The notes beneath the pieces are model-generated. The model did not search any database. It had not been told where the DNA came from and was given only the letters and a program-made list of their open reading frames with translations. From contig RWJK01001663.1 in assembly GCA_004335835.1 (NCBI GenBank), forward strand, positions 1 through 64,000: a stretch of DNA of 64,000 bases. The letters are read 5' to 3'. This stretch comes from Scenedesmus sp. ARA3 (lineage: Eukaryota; Chlorophyta; Chlorophyceae; Sphaeropleales; Scenedesmaceae). Shown here in pieces: positions 53,807-64,000 of the stretch. Within the stretch, counting starts at the first letter, position 1. Each line of letters opens with the position of its first letter. A program made the position numbers and the translations under genes.

Positions 53807-56800
53807 TCACCAACTGCCTGCCACCAGGCAGCTGCTGGCCTCAGCCACCACCCGCTCCAGCATGCCCTTGCTGCCACCACGCGCTGCCAGCGCAGCAGAC
53901 ACACAGCCGCCCAGCTGCTGCTGCACAGCCTGCGCCTTGCCCTCATCTGGGCTCACCAGCACCTCCACTCGGCTGTCGATGCCTGCAAGACAGGAAACAC
54001 TCACATCAGTACAACCCGCAGACTCCATGATGACTTCCGCTCTGCCTTCTGCTGCCACCTGGAAACGTCACTTGGGCAGCACAAAAGGCTGGACTGCTGG
54101 GCTGGCAGTTGCGCAGGACTGGCACGCCACCCACCAGCCTTCCAGCAGCATTCACAGCTGCGTTTCCGATCAAGACCGTCATCCATGCAGCTTAGCTGCT
54201 GTCCAGCAGCATGCTCACCTGCAGCACTGTTGCCTGCCAGCAGCCCTCCCAAGCCCAGCTGCACATCCACCTTGAGCTGCTGCTCCACAGCAATCAGCGT
54301 CAGCCGCAGCCAAGCCTGCTGCCCGGCGGCAGCAGCAGCAGCAGCACTTGCAGTGTCTGCCACGCCTACGCCTGTCAGCAGCGGCTGCCGTTCAAAGAGG
54401 CTCCTGCACTGCTCCGACAGCTTCACAGCCCTGCTCAGCGCGAGCTCTGCCTGCTGGAAGGCCAGTGGCAGCTGGCTGGTGGGCACTGCAAAGCTGAAGC
54501 GGTCCTGCATGGCAGCCACTGCAATGGACAACATCATCACAGCAGCGGCAGCAGGGGCACAGGTAGTGTCACTTAGTGTTGACGCATGCACGACAGCTGA
54601 AGCATGTTGTCAGGGCAGTTGGGCGGCTGGTTACCTTCATCCAAAAGAGCGTACATGGTATGCGCAGCTGGCCAGACACCTGCCAAGAAGCGCGGTGCAT
54701 GCGCCGCACTGCGGGCGAGCCGCACAGCCTGTGAGCTGCTACTCACCCAGTGCCGCCAGCAGGTGCGTGCCAATGTCTGCTCCTGCTGCTGCTGCTGGCT
54801 TCAGCAGCTCCAGCCTGCCTGTTGCCAGCCCCTGCTGCCCCAGGTGCAGGCGAATGCCTGCCTTGCCTGCAAAGCTGACCAGCCACTCCCCTGCGCCCAC
54901 AGCAGTGGGCTGCCAGCCCTGTGCAACAGCAACACAACAGCAGCACAAGAGAGTGGGGATTGCGCCGTGAGATGAGAATCGGAGAGGGTGACACGTCGGC
55001 AACCACAGCGCCAAGTACAACTCTGTCTCATGAACTGGCCGACAGACGCAAATACCTGCCTGCCGGCAGCTGAAAATGTCACGTGTCCGTGATGCTCACG
55101 TGCGGCACACACACGCCATCAGCAGCGCATACACCATGCATTTACGACCCAACACAACTGGCCAGCACCCGCACCTGCAGGCCTGCCAGCAGCTCCAGCT
55201 TGTCTGCTGCGCTGCGCAGCTTGGCAGCTGCCTGGCGGCTGCGTGCCGGCTGCGGCGTGGCAGCCACCACAGCAGTCAGCTGCTCACGCCTGGCCAGCAG
55301 CGCGGCTGTCTCTGCATCCACCTCCCCGCAGCGCGCCTGTCATGTTGGCAGGGATAACAGCACACAGTCAGTCCTGGTCAGCAGGCAAGCACTGAACATA
55401 ATCACAGTTGACTACACGTACTGGAAGGTGCCTGTGACAGTGCCACCGATTGTTGCTGCAAATGCCTGCTGGCTGCAATGCAGCTGCATCCTCACGCACC
55501 TTCAGCGCCTGCACCTGCTCCTGCACCTCCCCTGTGCGCTGCCGCCTGTCTGCATTCAGCCCCTGCAGCTCCTCCAGCCGCGCCCGCAGTGACGCCAGCC
55601 GGCTGCGCGCTGCGGCAGCCTCCTGCTGCGCCGCCTGCTCTGCTGCCAGCTTCTTGAGCACGTCTGCGTGGAAGGCCTTGGCATACTCGCGCTGCTGCTG
55701 CGCCTTCTGCAGCTTGGCCTGTGATTCGAGTGCAGTAAGGCAGACATGCGTGAGCAAGCATTGCAGTAAAACGTACTACGTCTAACGGGCATTGCAAACG
55801 CCAACACATGCCGCAAAGATGCACAGCTGGACTGATGAGCCAAGGCTGCATGTGGCAGATATCCAGTCAGCAATAAGCAGCCTAAGGTATGTGCTTCCCA
55901 CCTGCACAAAGGCAAGCTGTTCTGCCAGGTCAGCCTGCTGCTCTGCCAGGAGCTGTGCCAGCTCCTGCTCCATGGCCTGGCGCAGCTGCTTCCAGCTCAC
56001 AGCCGTCTGCGCGCGGCAGGCCTTCTTCAGCAGCACCAGGCAGTGCTTCGCCTGCTCAAGCTGCGTGTGGCGCACAGTCTGTGTGGCACGCAATGCAGAA
56101 GGTGTACGGCGGCAGCAAGTATCAGCAGGGTAGGGAAGACAGGTTGGCATGCATGGCAAAACGGTCTATGCAAGCCTGGTTGTGCATAGGTTGCTGTTGC
56201 CTGCCTTCAACAGCAGCGTGATATGGCAGTGCACTTGATCAAGCTGCACAGGGCTGACAATCAGCATGGCTAGCAAAACAACAACGAGGTGCAGGACAGA
56301 TCATTGCAGCAGCTGGTGCATGTGCGTTCCTGTGACAGGACCAAGCTGACCTGCCTGCTGCTGCACCAAGTATCCCAGCTCTCTCAGCAAAAAGAGCGGT
56401 CCATGTCGTTCAATGCCCACCTGCACTGTGGCAAAGACTGGCGGGTTGTCCACCCCTGTCTGGTCCTCCAGCTTGTACGCCTCGCGGCGCTTCGCCTGCA
56501 TGTCCGACTGCAGCTTGTGCATGGCGCCCTCAAACACAGCAACCTCGCAGCCTGCGCACAACACGCGCATGGCACAGCACAACCAGATGAGGCACAGCAG
56601 TCTCCTTGTCGGAAGTATCAGCGGGTTGACTTATGTCACTGCACGGTTGCTGCATCTGCAATGCTTCTGATGCAAGCAACAAGCTGAGCCAGTCCTGTAT
56701 CAGATGCGATCCGCCCCCGCTGCATTAAACCCTGCGCATCAGCAGCTCACTTGTGACAGCCAGCAGCTGCAGCGCCTGGTTCAGGTCCTGCGGCACGCTT

Positions 56801-57599
56801 GAGGGCTGGAAGTCCATCACGCTGATGCTGGTGCCACGCCGGATGTGGGTCAGGAACTGCATGTCCACGATCTGGCAGAAGTCGCTGAACGCAATGGGCT
56901 GCGCTGTGCGCTGCTGCTGCGCGCTGCTGGCGCCAGCTCCCCTGGCAGTAGAGCTTGGTGTGAAGCCAGCCCCCGCACCACCCAGCGAGCCTAGTGGGCC
57001 TGCAGAGGCACATTGGCACAGCAGCAGACGGAGGATCACACAGCATACAGCAGCATTAATTGATGTTCAGTGCATGCCTAGGGGCAGAGCATCTTCCCAG
57101 GTATCATGCATGAACTGCCTCGCCGCATCTGGCAGTATTGGTGGGACAACACAGTTTAGCTGGCCTTGACCGTATGCAGCCGCAGCACAATGGCCATCCA
57201 AACGCAGCCAGCAGACATTGACCCCGCATGTGAAGCAGGCCACAGCTCACACGCACCTGAGAAGGGCATGGTGATGGGCCGCTCCTCGCCAGCTGCCAGA
57301 TCTGGCGGCAGCGCAAAGTCTTCCAGCGTAGCATCTTCTAGCGCATTCGTCTGGCCACCCTGCGAAGCTGCACCTGCAAGCTCCAGCGTTGGCTCGCTGC
57401 CCTGCTCCGCAGCTGGGCCAGCGGGGCTGGCAGCAGCAGCAGCGTGCTGCTGTGGTTGTTTTGCGGCAGAGGGCGGCGTCAGCTGCTGCTGGCTCTGCCA
57501 GATGCCCAGGACAGGGCTGGAGTCATCTCCTGCGGCTGCTGCTAGTGCGGCAGTTGCGCCTGTAAGCTCCATAGACATGTCTGCATCGGCAGCTGCAGG

Positions 57600-57632
<33 letters not shown>

Positions 57633-60600
57633 AGGGTCAGCTGGGCCAGGGCCTGTCAGATCAGGCGAGCCGAAGGCACCACCTGCAGCCGCGCTGCAAA
57701 TCTGTGGACTGCCAAATGCCGGCTGCTGCGGCTGCCCGAAGACGCGAGCAGCACCAGCAGAAGGAGGATCCACAACAGGCGCGCCGCCTGCAATGGTGCC
57801 GCCAAGCATGCCCGCACGTGGCAGTGGGAACAGGCCCATCACACCACATGCAGATGCTGCAGTGGAGTCTGCCAGCAGCTTCGTGGTGCACTCCTCGTAA
57901 GGCGGCGCCGCTGCTGCAGCACTGGTGCGCGTGGCTGCGCTGCTGCCAGCCGCAGCTGTCATGGCAGCGCCAAACACCCCCTGGGCCAGTGCGCGGCCAC
58001 TGGGTGCTGCCATGCTGCTGCGCGGCATCAGCGGCTGGTGGCCACCTGTGCTGTCAGCCAGTAGCTGTGTGGTCTGGCCACCTCCCCTCTGTTTGTAGGC
58101 ACCAACGCAGCAAAGCAGGTGATGCGGTATCGTCAAGCAGTGCACATTGCATGGCTGGGTGATGATTAGTAAGATGTGCGAAGTATGCATGGTGAGCTGG
58201 ACCAGCAGGGAACCAAACAGGAGCTGCTAGATTTTTCAGGCACATACGCGACGCATGCACCGAGTGTGATATGCTGTCAGTTCAAGCACGGCAAAGGCTT
58301 CAGACGAGCACAGCTCTGCAGCAGCGTTGGGACTCTTCCCTGTCCGATGCCCAAACACAGCTCACCAGGTGCATGGTGGGCACGTTGCTGCCGACGCTGC
58401 CCCTGCCTGTCGTGCCACAAGCTGCATGCTGCGCAAGCGGCACATGGGCCCAGCCACCAAGGTTCCTGTCATCCAGCAGCAGGTTGGTGGTGAGGCCATC
58501 GCCATCTGCTGCTGCTGCTGCACCAGAGAAGCCAGGCACACCACCAGGAGTGTCCTCCTCCTGCTGCTGCTGCAGCCGCTGCTGCTGGCCTGTCAGCAGG
58601 CCTGGCGTACGGTCAGGGCTGATAGCCATGTCTTCTGTCACTTCTCCGTCTGCTGCCACGCCAGCAGGCGTAGCTGCCTCAGCAGCAGCGAACGCACCAA
58701 CAGCGCCTGCAGCATCCTCTGGAACTGCTGCTGCTACTGGCTGTACTGGTGTAGCTACCTCCTCAGGGATCACCTCAGTGGCCAGGCTACTGCGGTGCTG
58801 CCCGCGCGCCACGCTAGACCTACACCTGCCTCCTGCCCTGCCTGCCGGCGGCCCCATGCCGCCTGCAGCTGCGCCAGCTGCTGCCGCTGCTGGAGCAGCC
58901 GTGACACCTGGCAGTGTGCGGTGCGGCAGCTGGCCCTGCCGCACTGCAAGCGTGAGCTCGCCAGTGCCGGAGCTCTCCGAGTACACGTGGTGCAGTGTGG
59001 CCTCGCCCAAGCCGCCAGCACCTGCAGCAAGGCATACAGGCAGCAGCAGCACAAGAACATAAGAGCACCTTCAAGTGACCCAAAAGATACACCTCTATGC
59101 AGCACCTGGCGGAGCTGCAGGTATACAATGATACCAGAACACAGCGCAATGCTCAGGTAGACAGAAGCGGGGATCTCCCTTCTGAGGCATTTGTACAGCG
59201 GCTCTGCCTTGCAGCATTGACGCATGCCTGAAACCCACTGCGCTGCACAGCTGGCCCACGCACCTGGCATGTCCAGGTCCATCTGCATGGTGTCATCCTC
59301 GCCAGGCACAAAGCCCCACTTGTTCTGCTGGTCAGCAAAGCGGTTCATCGTGCTGCGGCGCGAGCGCCCGCCATCGCCACCTGCTGCAGCGGCAGCAGCA
59401 GCAGCAATGCCAGCCTCCAGTGCCTCTGTGAAGCCGCCTGTCAAAGGGCTGCCCAAAGGGCTTGCCATGCTGCGGGTGATGCGGCGCAGCGGCGAAGGTG
59501 TGGGGTCCATGCTGGGCGCCAAGTTGGGGCGGCCACGCTGCTGCTCGCTGCCGGCTTGCGCCTCTCCAGGTGGCGTCTGCATGTCCATGACTGCTGTACC
59601 ATCTGCAGGAACAGCAGGTGACATAGCACCGGCACTGCTGCGGCGCTTGCTGCCGCTGCGCGTGCGCGGTGAAGTCAGCGGCTCTGAGGGAGCAGGGCTG
59701 GCAGCAGCTGCAGTGCCCTGTCTGCTAGACCTGCGCCCGCCGCTGCGTGTGGCTGTTGCAGGAGAGGGCTGCGCTGGGGAGGCAGCAGCAGCTGAGCCAC
59801 GAGTGACTCTGCTGCTGCTGCGGGGGGCTGCAGCAGTGAAGTTATCACAGCGGAGGGCACCAATCAATTGCAAGCACTGCGCTGCAGTTGCATGTGCTTG
59901 CGGCAGTTGCAAAGCAGGGCTCTGGACCCTAACATGTGCACTTGCACATCTACCATTGCAGATGTTGTTTGCGCAGCTGAGCCTGAGTGTCTGCAGCAGG
60001 TGACAGCTCTGCAGGCACTTACTCTGCGTCTGCACTTCAGTGTTGCCTGTCAGCTCCATGGCAGAGCCATCAGCAGAGCTGTCATTGTAGACCTCCTCCT
60101 CATCCTCCTCCACGAGTGTGGACAGCCCAGGCACGTTGTCTGTGATGTTGTGTGTGCTGTCTTTGAGCCCTGCTGCTCCGCCTGCGTATGGGTGCAGCGG
60201 GAAGCTGTCGTTCTCACTGGCCCCAAACGGCACCATCCCAAGCGCTGCCTGCTGCTGCAGGGTATCATTAGTCAGCTCCATGGACATTGGAGACAGCCCA
60301 GGGCTCTGCAGCAGGTATGCCTGGTCAAACTGCTGCTCCAGCCCTGGCTTTGCAGGCCACAGATGGCCATCCATTGCATCTGCTGGCTGGTGCAGCTGCT
60401 GCAGCTGCTGGTGCTGCAGAATCTGGTTTTGGTTAGCGAGCTCTGCCAAGGGCTGCGTGTCCTGTGAGAGCGGAGACTGCTTGTCCTGCAGGGCGCAACA
60501 GCAGGTGTGCAGGAGCAGCACATCGCGTTTACAGCAGTACCACAGCTGCAGACATGGTGGTGCAGGGTCCATGTGCAATCGCGTTGCATATCCTTCGCTG

Positions 60601-60954
60601 CTGCATCATTGTGGCCTGGGGCAGGTGCACATTGACTGAAGGTAGCACCAACATACTGCGCACCTTTTGAAACAAGTGCATTGTTTCCAGCTCATCATCT
60701 GGTGCAAAGCTGACACGCCTGCCGCCCTTAGCGCGCAGGCTTCTGCGCCTCTGGTTCTGCTCATCCGCAGCCCGCTTCCGCAGAATCTGCGATCAGAGAA
60801 GGTAGAGCAGATGGCTCAGCTTGGGGTATGAGTGAACAGTGCTCCAGAAGGAGACTGCCCTCTTGCTGCTGCCATATGCTGCTGCTGAGCCCAGCTCAAC
60901 AAGCTGCGACCGACAACGACTCACCGAAGAAGGTGTGCGTCCTCCCGGCTGCAT
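53807..60954 (-). CDS. KNL1: KNL1/Spc7 kinetochore scaffold with PP1 motif and MELT motifs
   Basis: KNL1 joins the outer kinetochore to the spindle checkpoint. Fourteen exons join in phase: 60954-60925, 60786-60664, 60485-60023, 59827-59264, 59021-58366, 58088-57257, 56999-56751, 56551-56421, 56078-55902, 55718-55500, 55336-55175, 54918-54747, 54518-54219 and 53982-53807, giving 1417 residues. The PP1-docking motif RVSF sits at residues 34-37 in a basic N-terminus. Canonical MELT motifs, which recruit Bub3-Bub1 after phosphorylation, are at about 120, 194 and 785, with MDMQT, MQMDLD and DMAISPD as variants. A motif TT[QKN]LLxD occurs three times. The Spc7 region starts with IAFSDFCQIVDMQFLTHIRR and continues as coiled coils (exons 8-11), then a likely RWD region (exons 12-14). 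I see no intronic exon copies. Confidence 0.88.
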
Positions 60955-62340
60955 GATGACCAGTTAAATGCGTTCTGCGAACAGCTCCGTCGAGCTTATT
61001 GCACAACAAGACTTGATGCCCAACTTGCTATCCTTGACGTGAGCTTACGCACGAAAGCAGAATTAACATCACATAGTTACGAAAATAAAGAGAGCTGTAA
61101 TGCAGCAGCAGCGTTGTTGTGGCAGCATGTGTATGCTGCATTTGCGGTGGATACGACGAACCAAACAAAGCCCTGACAAGCAAATACCAACATGTATTGC
61201 TAGATGATGAGGCCTCTTCCACCGAAACGGTGCGTCACAGACAAGAGCTAGTTCAAATGTTGTTAGTAGTTATCTTCCTCGCTGGAGCCGCACAAAGGCC
61301 ATTGACTGATCCATACACCTTTGATATTGTTAAAAAGGCAGTCAAGGTATTCGGGCGCGTCTGTTGTTGTGCTTGAATTGTGCTGCCACTGCCCTGTGTC
61401 TTTCAAAGGCAAAGTTTGTGGTGCTGCAACGGCCACTGCATTGCTGCAACAGGACACGGACATACATTGGCATCTGTAGTTGCCGGTTTTGGTCCTAAGT
61501 GTCTGGTCAAGTCGCCTAGCTGCGTGTACTAACCACCGGCCTACGAAGCCAGCACTCCTGAGCAGTGTGATCATGCCTAGTAGTGTGCATCACAGATCAC
61601 AATAAGCAGGTAATAGACTCTTGATATGTACATGCATACATTTTCTTATGCATGATGCTCGGTTCCTGTGGCCTCGAGATGCAGTTTCGGCGCGCATAAT
61701 TTGACCGGTGCAGCACAGACATTTACGGGGTCCCGGCCGAGAATGTTTGTTGCTTGTACGGTGTATAATATTTTACCACTTTTGTATAATGTAGTTGCTG
61801 GTGGTGCTGAGTCTTGTCGAATGTACGCGGCCAAGACATTTGCCAGCGGTTGATGCCGTACTGGCATGAGCGTTTCTGGCAAGCTCAACAATCCAGCTTT
61901 GGTTGCGCAGCAACAAAATGGTACAAGAAAGTATTGGTAGGTTCGCGGTTGTTTATGGCGACGTAACGAGTCATTCAACGTGGGATACGCCTCGCCACGT
62001 AGCTACGCCTGTAGTGAACGTCGCACGCCTTCAGGCCTCTCCAGCTTCGTCCTCCCCAGTAGAAAACTAGTATTGTAAAGGTATGCGGGATATTCGACAA
62101 CGCAGCTGCAGAAACTAGCACTAGACCGCGCTCATTGCACACTCCGCAAATGCCTGTGCACGTCAAGCAAGTTCCCTTCGTTCGCATGCGCGGCAACTCC
62201 GAACATTATGCTTGCCTAAGTCACACAGATGCACGAGCCAAACTGCGCTACACGCCGTCTGCTGACGCAGGGCCCAGCAGCTGGTGCAGCCAGCAGCAGC
62301 GGTGGCAGAACTGGCAGGTCAGCAGCACTGAGCCTGCCAG
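60955..62340. promoter_or_regulatory. Divergent region between KNL1 and the last gene
   Basis: The two flanking genes face away from each other across 1386 bases, so their promoters should lie here. The stretch is low in CAG and contains open frames (for example 61119-61376, plus) that I cannot connect to any family. I can name no element. Confidence 0.35.
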
Positions 62341-63221
62341 ATGTCTGGCCGCCCTCAGCAGCCGCAGCAGCTGCAGTCAAACAGGGTGCTGATATGCAGG
62401 CGCACAGAAGACCTGGGCATGGCAGGGCCTTACTCGCCAGAGGAGTCGCCTCGCTTTGCCACGCAGCGTAGCCCACGCGCTGTCTCACCACGCGCAGACC
62501 ATTATGAGCGGCAGCAGCAGCAGCAGCAGCGTGCGCAGCGCATGCAGCAGCACAGTAGCAGCTCGCTGCACGCAGTCAACAGCGACTGGTCAATCGCTTC
62601 TTTCCCGCCAGAGCAGCAAGCTGCAGCCAGGTCAGCATCCCCTCCTGCAAGGGGACCTGCTGCCAGCAGCAGCAGCAGCGGCTATATGGGAGGCAGATCT
62701 ACCTCACCTCCCATAACCAGCCCTTTTGCACAGCACCAGCAGCAGCTCTCAGCGTACGCACAGCTGCTGCCGCATCCGCATCCGCACGCCGCCCCTCACT
62801 ACCCGCAAGCGGCAGAGGAGGAAAGCAGCTACGAAGAGGAAGAGCAGCAGCCACACCAGCAACAGCAGCAGCAGCAGCAGCAGCAGAGCAGGCAGCTGCC
62901 GAAGGAAGCCAGATCAGCGCGGAAGACAGCTGCCAAAGCAATCCAAAGGTTTGCAGATGACCTGGATGCAGCAGGTCTGCCAGACTTTGAAGTAAAGCAG
63001 CTGGTGCACCGCTACGCATCCTCGCTCTCCTGCCCAGACTCCCCAGAGACACTCGCAACACTGGAGGCAGCTGCAGCAGCTGCAGCAGCCGCAGCAGCAG
63101 CAGCAGCTGCTGCTGCAAGCCGAGCGCCAGCCAACACGCCTCATATGATGAGCGTGAATAACAGCGCAGCACGAGCCAGCATTAGGACAGCTCCAGTGGG
63201 CAGCCGTGCAGCAGCAAGCCT

Positions 63222-63260
<39 letters not shown>

Positions 63261-63677
63261 CGCCAGCTGCGGCAATGACAGGAGCGGGGCAGCAGGCGAC
63301 GTACCCGAGACGCTCGCAGCGCTGCTGGCCATCGTAACAGATGAATGGGAGTGGACTCACAATGCATCCGGCCCGGCAGGCACGGCTGCAGCAGCTGCAG
63401 ATGCTGCAGCACAGCATGCCAACGCATCAGCTGCTGCTGCTGCTGCTGGCGGAGCTACCCCTCGCGCGTACAAGCCTGCGACACAGGTGTTTGGCAGTCC
63501 AGTAGGGTACGGCGCAGGTATCAGCACCAGCAGCAGCAGCAATCTGCACGCTGCTGTAGCGCTCAATGACACGCCAGGTCAGCTTCGGCTGAGGTATAGC
63601 AAGAGCACCAGCATTGGAGAAGACAGGACTGACAGCCCTGCACGCCCGCTGCCGCAGTCACCAAGCAACAGCACACC

Positions 63678-63721
<44 letters not shown>

Positions 63722-63942
63722 ATGTATACCACCAAGCGCTGCGTGCTCAGCAGCAGGCCAGCAGCCGCCGCACACCCAGCCCTACGCGCAACACACAGCA
63801 GCTGCACAGCAGCAGCAGCAGCACGAGCCGCTACGCCAGCCCCACGCGCACAACAGCTGCACAGCAGCAGAGCAGCAGCCGCACTGTCAGTCCTTCACGC
63901 AGCGGCGCTGCTAGCCGCTACGCAAGCCCTCCTAGAGGCACC

Positions 63943-63984
<42 letters not shown>

Positions 63985-64000
63985 CAGCACAGGTGCAGCT
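62341..64000 (+). CDS. Disordered Gln/Ala/Ser-rich protein, partial, leaves the window
   Basis: A frame of 553 codons is open from ATG 62341 to the window edge. A stop (TGA 62329) lies just upstream, but CTGCCAG before the ATG could also be a splice acceptor, so the start is not certain; ATG 62419 is an alternative. The N-terminus is rich in Ser-Pro (SPEESPRFATQRSPRAVSP). A charged segment, KTAAKAIQRFADDLDAAGLP then DFEVKQLVHRYASSL, is the only part that looks folded. Gln tracts lie at about 62850-62885, 63220-63260 and 63680-63718, and an Ala tract at 63945-63985. The end has SPTR, SPSR and RYASP units, which look like kinase or SR-type sites. I do not recognise the family. Confidence 0.55.
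63679..63718. repeat. CAG triplet tract coding Gln in the last gene
   Basis: About 13 uninterrupted CAG units code a Gln run. Confidence 0.95.

Noticed and set aside
1..64000. Retrotransposon or DNA transposon genes
   Set aside because: I found no reverse transcriptase, integrase or transposase motif and no long terminal repeats in any frame.

Overview
The window is nuclear DNA of a eukaryote, most likely a chlorophycean green alga of the Sphaeropleales/Scenedesmus kind (the genus is inference). Genes are split into short exons with GTGAG donors and CTGCAG acceptors, CAG/CTG triplets are everywhere, and several genes are plant-type: LPA1/REP27, plastid-type pyrophosphatase, PDX2. There are no operons, no mobile element I can name and no RNA gene I can recognise. 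I built exon models by hand from GT-AG sites, protein similarity and reading phase. Eleven multi-exon models close with consistent phases: LPA1, pyrophosphatase, PDX2, SnoaL-like, FIST, Cys-rich, TFIIA-gamma, CCDC97, GT4, DUF218 and KNL1. No transcript evidence was available.

Layout: 1-10,747 holds a segmental duplication: a damaged MYND-finger gene copy (1-1243) plus a fragment of the LPA1 3' end (about 1736-1892), then a second MYND gene (2485-6395) facing an intact LPA1 gene (7172-10747, minus). 11,515-18,247 is a divergent pair, a soluble inorganic pyrophosphatase (minus) and PDX2 (plus). 18,803-26,680 holds a SnoaL/NTF2-like gene (plus) converging on a FIST-domain gene (minus). 27,076-34,732 holds a RimM-type PRC-barrel protein with AGR/GG repeats and a small secreted Cys-rich protein, both minus. 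35,717-40,539 is a divergent pair, the gamma subunit of TFIIA (minus) and a CCDC97-domain protein (plus). 43,244-60,954 is all minus: a two-domain Kazal inhibitor, a GT4 glycosyltransferase with a Gln-rich tail, a DUF218 membrane protein and a KNL1/Spc7 kinetochore scaffold with an RVSF motif and MELT motifs. 62,341-64,000 is an open, disordered-protein reading frame that leaves the window.

The most unusual feature is shared by most of these genes. Their introns contain tandem, slightly diverged copies of the edge of the neighbouring exon together with its splice site, from two copies up to seven. Examples are FIST exon 6 (7 donor-side copies), TFIIA-gamma exon 3 (5 acceptor-side copies), pyrophosphatase exons 5 and 7 (4 each), SnoaL exon 4 (3, at an exact 115-base period), the GT4 exon 3 acceptor (3) and the RimM-like gene (3 and 3). 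Many copies keep a usable GT or AG. KNL1, the longest gene, shows none that I can see. The functions of the genes are unrelated housekeeping roles (photosystem assembly, cofactor synthesis, transcription, mitosis, secretion), so no single pathway is encoded.
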